Source: Bimuria novae-zelandiae CBS 107.79 | Taxonomy: Eukaryota; Ascomycota; Dothideomycetes; Pleosporales; Didymosphaeriaceae | Length of the DNA stretch: 64,000 nucleotides | NCBI GenBank assembly: GCA_010015655.1 | Contig: ML976657.1 | Coordinates: 732,264-796,263, forward strand | Direction: 5' to 3' | Shown here: positions 56,460 through 64,000 of the stretch, in pieces | Position numbering within the stretch: position 1 is the first letter of the stretch | How the letters are laid out: each line of letters opens with the position of its first letter | Notes under the pieces: generated by a model | Database searches by the model: none | Seen by the model: only the letters and a program-made list of their open reading frames with translations | Told to the model about the DNA's origin: nothing | Position numbers and translations under genes: made by a program

Positions 56460-57255
56460 ACGACTCTATAATAATAATAGAATCTAATCTTATAATAACG
56501 CGTATTATAGTAGTCCTTAATAAGCCTAAGAACTAGCAGACATAGATCTTTCTTCGCAAGGATACCACGTAGTAGTACGATCTATAGTAGTATTATAACC
56601 CCAACGTCGCTATAGCTAACCTGCCTCTATTAATAGAGCTTGTCAAGCCTATGGCGCACTAATATAAAGTTACTAAATTACTTAGTATATTATACACTAA
56701 CGCTAACTTTAATACTACTAAATTTTAACTCTATTAATTTATATATAATTAATATAAAAGGTATTTTACTTATTATCTTAAGCAGAAGGAGGCACTTTAA
56801 AACCTAAATATCAATATTAATAAGATAGTTACTAAGCACTATATTAACTTATTATATAATAAGAATACGCCGCGCGCACGGCTTATCTCCCTTAAAAAGT
56901 ACTTTACGCTATTAATAGTAGTTTACTAATATAACCTAATTAATATCTATAAGCATTTATACGCCCCGCTAAAGTTATATAATTTTAAAAACTAGCTATA
57001 AATATGGATTAAAGTTACTAGCTAGTATACTAAAATTAATTTATTTAACGTAGAAAACACGCGCGCATAAGAAGACTTTCTAATAATTATTAAAAGTATT
57101 AACCTTAAATTTACTACGCCTAAGCTAATCAAGCTATTTAAGTACAAAAATAATAATACGTAAATAACTATGCTAGAGGACTATATTACTACTCTAATAG
57201 CTAACGCCACTTTTTACTAAATTTTTATATTATATAAAATAATAATCTTTTTAAC
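56460..57255 (+). pseudogene. Copia-type gag relic
   Basis: A plus-strand frame with many TAA/TAG stops reads LNKPKN*QT*IFLRKDTT, then VAIANLPLLIELVKP, then LKQKEAL, ISLKKYF, LINIYKHLYAPLK and EDFLIIIKSIN. The word order fits the gag-like (UBN2) domain of Copia elements: a start like ENW-x-W, a YxxxLK segment and an AxxDFLxxI-xxIN segment. It is separate from Copia-I to III and in the other orientation. No pol part is recognised after it. Confidence 0.55.
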
Positions 57256-57259
57256 ACTA

Positions 57260-59860
57260 TTCCTATACTTAAATAATTAAGATCCTACGGCATAGACTGC
57301 GCAGGTACTATTTAGATAATAAAGATAGTAACTAAAGATATATTTAAGGCGGCTACTAAGGCAGAATTAAATTTATAAAAACTAGCTATCGCGAGGTGCG
57401 CGCGCTCGACGTTAATAAAGGAGCATTTTAATAGCGATTTAGTAAAGCTTAAGACGTAGTGTTTGGGCTAGATAGAGTAGGGAGAGACATGTAAGGGACT
57501 AGGTGTTTAAGGAGCCAAAGGTGTTAGAAGAATACTTATAAATTTAATAAAAGTCTAAAATTAAGCTTTAGGCGTCGAATTTATATATCTAGGGTTTGCA
57601 TAACTAAAGTTTAAGGATTTAAGGTAATAACTAGGCGTAGTTTGTTATATATCTCCTTTCCCTCTATTAGCGATATAGAAATATCTTTACGTCTTATTTT
57701 ACTATATAACTTTACAGTTATTTTATTATTTACTTATAACTCTCTTACTAGTATAAACCTTTTACTAGTTCAATTCTCGCGTGTTTAATTTAATATTCTT
57801 ATAATACGTAGTTATTATAATCGTGTATTCGTGCTAGTGCGTTTGCTTATTATTATATATATAAAATCGCTCCTTGCCTAGCTTCTAAACCTTACTTTTT
57901 AATACTCTCTCTTTTTTTATCTTAATATTATGTACTATAATGTCTTGCTGTTAGCCTAGTCTTTTTTAATATTATAATTTAATTCTATTCTTTATTTTAA
58001 TAAAATAGCTAGCCCTTCGCGTAACACTCTCGCGGTAAAGACATTTAAGTATTAAAGTATACTATTAATTTTAATAATAAGATAATATAGGCCATATCCC
58101 TTTTATATTTACTTAGTTACTAACTTAAGAAGACTAAGCTTTTTAAAAATACAGCTACTATTTTTAATATAAGCGTAATCCTCCTTAGCTAGCTTATTAA
58201 GTAGTTTAGTCCTTTTAAAGTATATGAAGTAAGTTTTAGACCTTTTCTTTACACTTTTTTTTTCTTCTTCTTACCTTCTAATTTATCTGCTTACTTTTTT
58301 TAACATCCTTTTTAGTTCTTTATTAGTCTAGGTATACGCACTTACTAACTTAATAAGCTAAGCTTTTAAGGCCTAATCTTACTACGCGCGATAATTAAGC
58401 ACTAGTATATTAACTATATTACTTATAAACGTGTATATTAGTAGATGCTAGCGGGCAAGATAGTGTCCTGTAAAGAGTGCTATACCTATAAGCTTATTAG
58501 CTATACTAGATAAGTATGCTTTAGTCGAACTTATTCTAGATAACTTTAGGATATACTTTACTAACTTCTTCCTATACCTAGATTTAGCCTGCCCTTAATA
58601 AAGTTAGCCGCGAAAAGTTTATAAATATTATAGTTATTAGTATAAGTTACCTTATAAATAAGATATTAAAGCGTAGTTAAAAGTAAAAGACCTTTTTTAT
58701 TGACCTTAACGCGTTTTATTCTACTTATAAAATTATTACTATTAATTACTAAACCTCCTTTAGGAGCAAAACTACTTCTACTTTAGGTTCTATTATTTTT
58801 AATGCTATTTAGCTCTCAGAGTGTATCGCTGTTGCGGTTAAAAAGAATTTCAATTATTTTTAAGTTTATACTACTAATTTTAAAGCATTCTACTCAGAGT
58901 GTAAGAATCCTTATATAAGTTTTTTTTTAAATACTCAAGCTATCTTCTAGGGCCAATATCGTGTAGCTTTCTAATAAGTTTATAGTAGTAGATAAAGGCA
59001 TTATAATAGATAGTTTTTAGGTAATAAATAATATCCTCGCGAGAGCTAATATGTCTACTTAAGCCTACTAAGGCTTACGCTAATAGCTTTATGCTATTAT
59101 AATTAAGGAGTACTTAAGTAAGGAGGATAATAGCTTCCTTTATCTTAGTAGTATATTAGATAGTAGAGAAGAAGACCTAGACGTTATAAAGAAAGATTTT
59201 ACTATTTCTCTAATAATTAAAGATACCTTTTTTTCCTAGTTCCTTGCTTCTTTTTATTTTTTGTTTACTTTTAAGGCTCCGTATTTCGTAAGGATTATTC
59301 CGTATTATTTTAAGAACTATTTAGTTCCCTTATTATCTGTAATACTTTTAAAGTTTTTGTAAATTACTTTTTTAAGATTACTTTTTATCTTCCTTCCCTA
59401 AGTAGACAGGATTACTTATACCTCCTATTAGCCTAATTCTTAAACTCGTCTAATACTTAACTTTATCCGTTAATAATATTATCCCTATCCTTATCTTGAA
59501 TATCTTCATTTAGTTAGGTTTCTTAGTTTAGTAAGGCAGGCATTATAGTGCCTCCTTTAGGCCCTAATAAAAGCTAATTTAGGGGATATTATAGTAGAAT
59601 ACTGTTAGGAGATTTTTATTATAATTTTAATATAGCTTAGTAAACTTCTCTTAATAGTTGAATGTAATAGCGTAGTTAAGGTTCTTACGAGATTTCTAAG
59701 TCCTTTAAGAGTAGTTTTTTTATTGTATTAGATATTTTACTTTCTTACCTTTATAAGACTAACGTTCTTTATATATATTAATTATACTATACTCTTTCTC
59801 CCCCTTCTCTATTATAATTGCTTTAGGCTGAGCGTTATTAGTAATTTAGTTAAGAAAACG
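57260..59860. other. AT-rich RIPed stretch, probably relic Gypsy pol
   Basis: This is TA-rich, with no confident domain. Given the integrase C-terminal piece just to its right on the minus strand, part of it is likely the 3' end of the same relic element. The short purine-rich patch at 57470-57520 is less mutated. Confidence 0.35.
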
Positions 59861-59945
59861 GTTTAATGAGGCTAACTTTAGCCTATCTATATAGAACCTC
59901 AGGTGCATGTTTGGCGGGACATCTAGTTCTACTACGTAAGGATTT
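59860..59945 (-). pseudogene. Relic Gypsy integrase C-terminus
   Basis: The minus strand reads YVVELDVPPNMHLRFYIDRL, then KLASLNRFL. This fits the beta-barrel end of Gypsy integrases, where a YxL-x-LP-x-M-x-FHV-x-L pattern is usual. The piece is stop-free and less mutated than its surroundings. It is too short for family assignment. Confidence 0.45.
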
Positions 59946-60381
59946 ATTAATTTTTTCATAATAAACTTGCTTTACTTCTAGTTAAGCTTTTTACTTAAAA
60001 GCTAGTTTTAGAGGTAGTTTTTATACTTTAGCTACACCTTATCTCCTTCCTTTAAGATTAAAGTATTTTTAGGTTAATAGTTCGCTAGACACTCTTATTC
60101 TTCTTAAGCTATTATTAATTTTACTTAGGCAAAGTTAAAAACCGTTTTAAATTTCTTTATTATTACTTTTATAGCTTTCTTTACGTTAGTTTTAAACTTT
60201 AAGCCTAATCTCCGTGCCCTAAAGTTCTTAACTAGTTTAATATTCTAGCTATTAAATAGTAAAAATAGGCTAACACCTGTTAATATAGCTTCTTACCCTT
60301 TAATAGCTATTTAAGCTATAAAAAGCTACTTTATCTAGTTGTTATATTACTAGTTATAATATGCCTAGAGATAGGCTTTAA

Positions 60382-60879
60382 TGTTACAAGGTGATTTACG
60401 TACCTAAGCCTGATCCGGGTTAGGGAAGTATAGGTCAAGAGTAATATGCCTTACGGATATATTTAGTGGTTAAGAGCTTATAATAACAACTTCGTGGTAT
60501 ACGAATAATCTAATTCTATAATAAACTATAGAATAACTAACTAGGAGACTTACTAATCTATTATAAGAAATATACTCGTAGTATATTAAGTTAAATACAA
60601 AGAGTAAGAAAGGTATAGAAAAATTATTAAACTATATATTATTTATCCTAGTTCTTACCATTATTAAAATTATTATTATAGTCCTGTTTAGACCTTAAGG
60701 TCCCTAAGACCCTTAAGGTTTTATATAATCTCGCATTATGCGGGACCTTATTATATAACTACTAACCTAAGCTACCCCGCACTTTCTTATGTTTCTGTAC
60801 TTTAGTAATTTTACTAATAATAACTTTCTTAGCGTAATTATCTAGTTTTATTATTTTTATAAAGTTTATAATTATAACA
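60382..60879 (-). repeat. 3' LTR of Gypsy-2
   Basis: This has 498 bp against 518 in Gypsy-1, with the same order of shared blocks. Its partner LTR is not in the window. Confidence 0.85.
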
Positions 60880-61049
60880 CTATCTCCCTTCGTAAGGCTA
60901 TTATCTGAATATTTTATTTTATTATATTACTATGCTATTAGCACGTAAGTTTTAATTTTTATAAAAGTACGCGTCCTTAATTTTTAAAACAAGTTATAGC
61001 CATTTCTAGATTTTTCTTACCTTACTAACTATACTAAAGGTTTTTTATT

Positions 61050-61500
61050 TTTTATCGCGAAACGTCGTGCTCGCGCAGGTCTAGTAAACTCTTAGGGTTC
61101 AAAAATACTATTAGGTTATAAGTAGTATTAAAAGTTAAAGCTATAATATTTTATTAATACTGCCGCTAGGTAGTGCGCTAGTTACATTTAAGTTTATACT
61201 AAGTATAGCCTATAGGTCCCTGAGAAGGATTACGAGCTTATTTAGAAGGAAAAGTATAAGAAGCGTCTAGAGCTTTTTTATACTAAAAATTTAGTTACCC
61301 GTCTTAAGTAGAAGTTAATAGAAGTTAAGGAAAAGAAACACTCCTATACTTAGCATAATTTTTATATTACTAACGCGATAGAAGCCTCAGAGAAATAAAA
61401 AGGAAAGAGAATTTAAAGGGTATAATCGCTACTAATACTCGCGAACTATCGTAACTCGCACCTTTAGGAGCTAACTTAAGCTAGTTATACGCCAATTAAT
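61050..61500 (+). pseudogene. Antisense accessory ORF of Gypsy-2 with Zn2Cys6-like motif
   Basis: This is the same frame as at 42821-43280 in Gypsy-1. The six cysteine positions lie at 61117-61206 with identical spacing (x2, x6, x8, x2, x6). Here the fourth is an intact TGC and the others read Tyr. Shared words include KLKL before the third position, FINT after it, and VPEK after the sixth. A Lys/Glu-rich stretch follows, and GIIATNTRELS near the end aligns with Gypsy-1. Different survivors in the two copies support cysteine as the original residue at those positions. Confidence 0.5.
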
Positions 61501-62648
61501 TTTTTTTTTAATGTTTCCTTCTTTCTCACTATTTTTCCGTCTAAGGATATTATTAATAGTAATTTATTACTAATTCCTTATAGTTTATAAGATTTTCTTT
61601 TAGTTTTTATATGTTATATTACTCTAGCTATCCTTTCTATTAAACTAAATATTTAAGATAAGCTTAAATTATTCTTAGGTTCCTAATTTCCTTAATCTTA
61701 AACTTGTCGTCTTGTAGATCTAACTAGGCCTTAACTAGGACGTTTAGTAGAGCTAGTTCTAAAAGTAATTTATAAAATATAGGGTAAATCTTCGTGCCTA
61801 GTAGAAAAAGTAATTTAGTTATAATAGGTCCCTTAGCTTCTTGTACTATAAAAAGGCCTATTTAGAGGTAATTTTGTTTTTTTACTATATCGCTTTATCC
61901 TTACATTTTTTTTATAATAGGAACACTTTATCCCCCCCTTTAAGGGTTATTTTCTTAATTTTTTATATATTTGCGTTCTTAAATGCCGTAAAAACCTTTT
62001 AGGTAATTTTTTTTAAGACTTAATAAAAATATTTTATGCTTTAAGTTTTATTTAAAGCTTTTATAAAAATACTTTCTACATCTCTTAGATCTTAATAAGT
62101 AACTAGCTTATATCCGTAGTTAGTGTAGCATAGAGAGTACTGTGTCGTTCCTAACCTTGCGTTATTATATGCTAGCTAGGCTATTAGTAGTAACTCTACC
62201 TAGTTATCTTATTATTAATTAGCGTAGAATCGTAGGTACTATTCTAAAGTCTAATTCGTACGTTCAGTTTGTCTATTAGTCTGGGAATAAAAACTTATTA
62301 AGAGCTTTTAATTAACGCCTAGAGCTATTATAAAAGTATCCTACTACTTAGACGTAAAGAGCTTATCTATATTTATAATAAATTCTTTCAGTAGCCTATA
62401 TTCTATAAAAACTATATTATTTACCTTATAAGCTAGTTCTTCTATTGTTATAGATTTTTCTATAGGTCTAAACTTGCCTACCGTAGTTAGGCAGTCTACT
62501 ATTACTATAATAGTATTATATATCTACTTTATTTCTAGCTATAGCAATTAAGAGCTCTATTATAAAGTCTATTATTATACTCTACTAGGGCCGTTTAGCT
62601 ACTTGTAGTAGTTATAATAATCCATAAAATTTATATCTCTTTAGCTTA

Positions 62649-64000
62649 CCGTGACTCACCGCCTGGCGATCGCTGAATACCAAATGTTCGACATTTTTTA
62701 CACGACCACCACCACCCGCAATATATACGCTATGAATGCCGCACTAGAGTCGTTAAAGTCGCTAAAGCCTAGAAAAAAGCCTAATTACGCGTAAGTTACT
62801 AAAATGTATAATATTAATTAAAATACGTTATCTCGATATCATCGCGGGGTATAGGACACTTATATAGAAAAAGTTAAAAATAATTGCCTTCTTAATAATA
62901 CTAAGGAATCTGCGCTTGTAGAATATATAACTAGCCTTTATATAAGAGGTCTGCCTCCTATAAGGTAAATAATACGAAATTTTATAATAGAAATACCAGG
63001 AAAAGAGCCTAGTAAAAACTAAGTTAATTACTTTATGAACTATTACTAGACTAACTTAGTTTTATAATAGATATTTAGCCTAGATACCCCCTCTAGGCTC
63101 GCTAATTCTACGTTTAAATAGAGCTTATATTTTAAGCTTTTAGAGGACAAGATCGACTAATATGCTATTAAGCCTTAAAATATATATAATATAGATAATA
63201 AAGGCTTTCTAATTAGAATAATATTATAGATAAAGCGTATCTTCTCCTAACGTCTATATAACTAAGGAGGAATAAAGTAGATACTCTAAAATAGTAATTA
63301 TAAATAGATTATAATAATTATATATATATACGCTGATAGTAGTTATCTTACGCTAGCTTTAATTTATTAGGCTACTAGTAGTAATATTTAAGACTTATAG
63401 CTATAAAGTTTTAATTAAATAGAGCATTAAGTCTTCTTCTTCTTAATATTAAGTAAATAGATAAATAATTAGCTTAGAATAGTATAGCTCTAGTAGGACT
63501 TTAATCGCAAGATAAAAATAAAGGCAAAGTAGTTCTATTACTTACTTATTTTTAATAGACATAAATTATATATTATAAAATTTATTACGTTTTATAATAA
63601 TAATAGGATGCTCTTAGCTATTTACCTACTTTATTTAACTTACACCCTATAACTAATTAATATCTACCTATTTAAGCCTTTATTATTTACTTACTCCGCC
63701 AAGCTTGCTAGCTTTATATATGATTACTAAAGTATTTTTATTATTACTAAAAGGGACTTCTTCCGCTTCTTCTAAAAGGCCTAAAATATAATATTTAAGA
63801 ATTTAGTAATTCTTGAGGCTTTTAAAGTTACTAGTATCTCGCTAGTAAACATAAAGGTAATACTTAAAAAATTTAAAATAGAGGAGACTAAGAGACTATC
63901 CTTAAATAAAAGCTCTACGTTAGTACTTAGTATACTAAATTATAGGAAAATTAAACGCTTATTACGTAAGACTATTAAAAATATTACTAATTTATAAACT
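62649..64000 (+). mobile_element. Pogo-type DNA transposon F, right end outside window
   Basis: The element starts CCGTGACTCACCGCCTGGCG after TA (62647-62648), inside Gypsy-2. The right TIR is not in the window, so the start is inferred from the abrupt end of Gypsy-2 homology and the transposase position. The first 90 bp are un-RIPed. Confidence 0.75.
62735..63998 (+). pseudogene. Pogo-family transposase of element F, RIPed
   Basis: From ATG 62735 (MNAALESLKSLK), an HTH_psq region reads NYAXVTKMYNIN then LSRYHRGV. A CENP-B-like part follows (EYITSLYIRGLPPIR), then the DDE domain with YNIDNKGFLI, where the family has YNMDEKGF. LLIFNRHKLY follows, with the second Asp changed to Asn, then LFKPLLFTYSAKLASF and ITKRDFFRFF, and the C-terminal VILKKFKIEE. 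X marks a stop. It is homologous to the fragment at 12476-12980. The frame is nearly full length, but many TAA/TAG stops make it inactive. Confidence 0.85.

Larger units (their letters stand above)
60382..62648 (-). mobile_element. Gypsy LTR retrotransposon 2, 3' part, cut by a pogo element
   Basis: The 3' LTR (60382-60879, 498 bp, TGTTACAAGG to TAACA) is related to that of Gypsy-1. Pol on the minus strand matches Gypsy-1 along 61480-62640, including the integrase region (about 62290-62520). The sequence stops at the TA of the pogo element at 62647-62648. The rest of the element should lie beyond the window. A purine-rich tract adjoins the LTR. Confidence 0.85.

Overview
The window looks like a piece of a filamentous ascomycete (Pezizomycotina) genome. 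It holds a Trichoderma-type Cip1 gene, a fungal histidine acid phosphatase and introns of 47-59 bp, one of them with a TACTAAC branch site. Its transposable elements are fungal in type: a Tad-like LINE, Fot1/pogo DNA transposons, and Copia and Gypsy LTR elements. Most repeats carry the marks of repeat-induced point mutation (RIP): CpA/TpG turned into TpA, strong A+T richness, and stops that are nearly all TAA or TAG in otherwise continuous reading frames. Only about 5 kb of the 64 kb is un-RIPed host gene sequence.

Layout. 1-2.3 kb: 3' end of a Tad-like LINE. 2.8-12.2 kb: two 1852-bp Fot1/pogo elements in inverted orientation, one carrying a 221-bp MITE. Between them lie RIPed DNA and an intact, isolated cip1-like gene (8648-9405). 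12.5-15.0 kb: a transposase fragment and a second pogo-type family. 15.2-20.9 kb: Copia-I. 21.5-26.6 kb: a 5.1-kb TA-flanked transposon with near-perfect TIRs, ending 23 bp past the stop codon of a host gene. 26.6-29.9 kb: a small host island with a TIM-barrel hydrolase-like gene (minus), a secreted histidine acid phosphatase (plus) and a possible 37-residue spliced microprotein gene (minus). 30-64 kb: a nested retrotransposon stack. Gypsy-3 (30761-36462) and Gypsy-1 (36653-54465) both sit in one older sequence. Copia-II is inside the left LTR of Gypsy-1 and Copia-III is inside its body. A solo LTR, a Copia gag relic, a relic Gypsy, Gypsy-2 and a partial pogo element follow to the window edge.

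Boundaries are firm. Five LTR elements have matching LTR lengths and exact 5-bp target duplications: CGCCG, TAGGT, CTCTA, ATATT and GTATT. The solo LTR has CCTAC. The three best-defined TIR families are flanked by TA.

The most notable points are these. (1) Three TIR families each carry two tandem 17-bp repeats just inside the tip, likely transposase binding sites. (2) An antisense reading frame near the 3' LTR of two separate Gypsy copies has the exact cysteine spacing of a fungal Zn(II)2Cys6 cluster once RIP is allowed for. (3) The phosphatase has Asn where the family HD motif has His. (4) There is a spliced microprotein candidate beside it. I found no CRISPR array, rRNA gene or convincing tRNA gene, and no operon-like system. 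Any undescribed biology here lies in the transposon accessory features.
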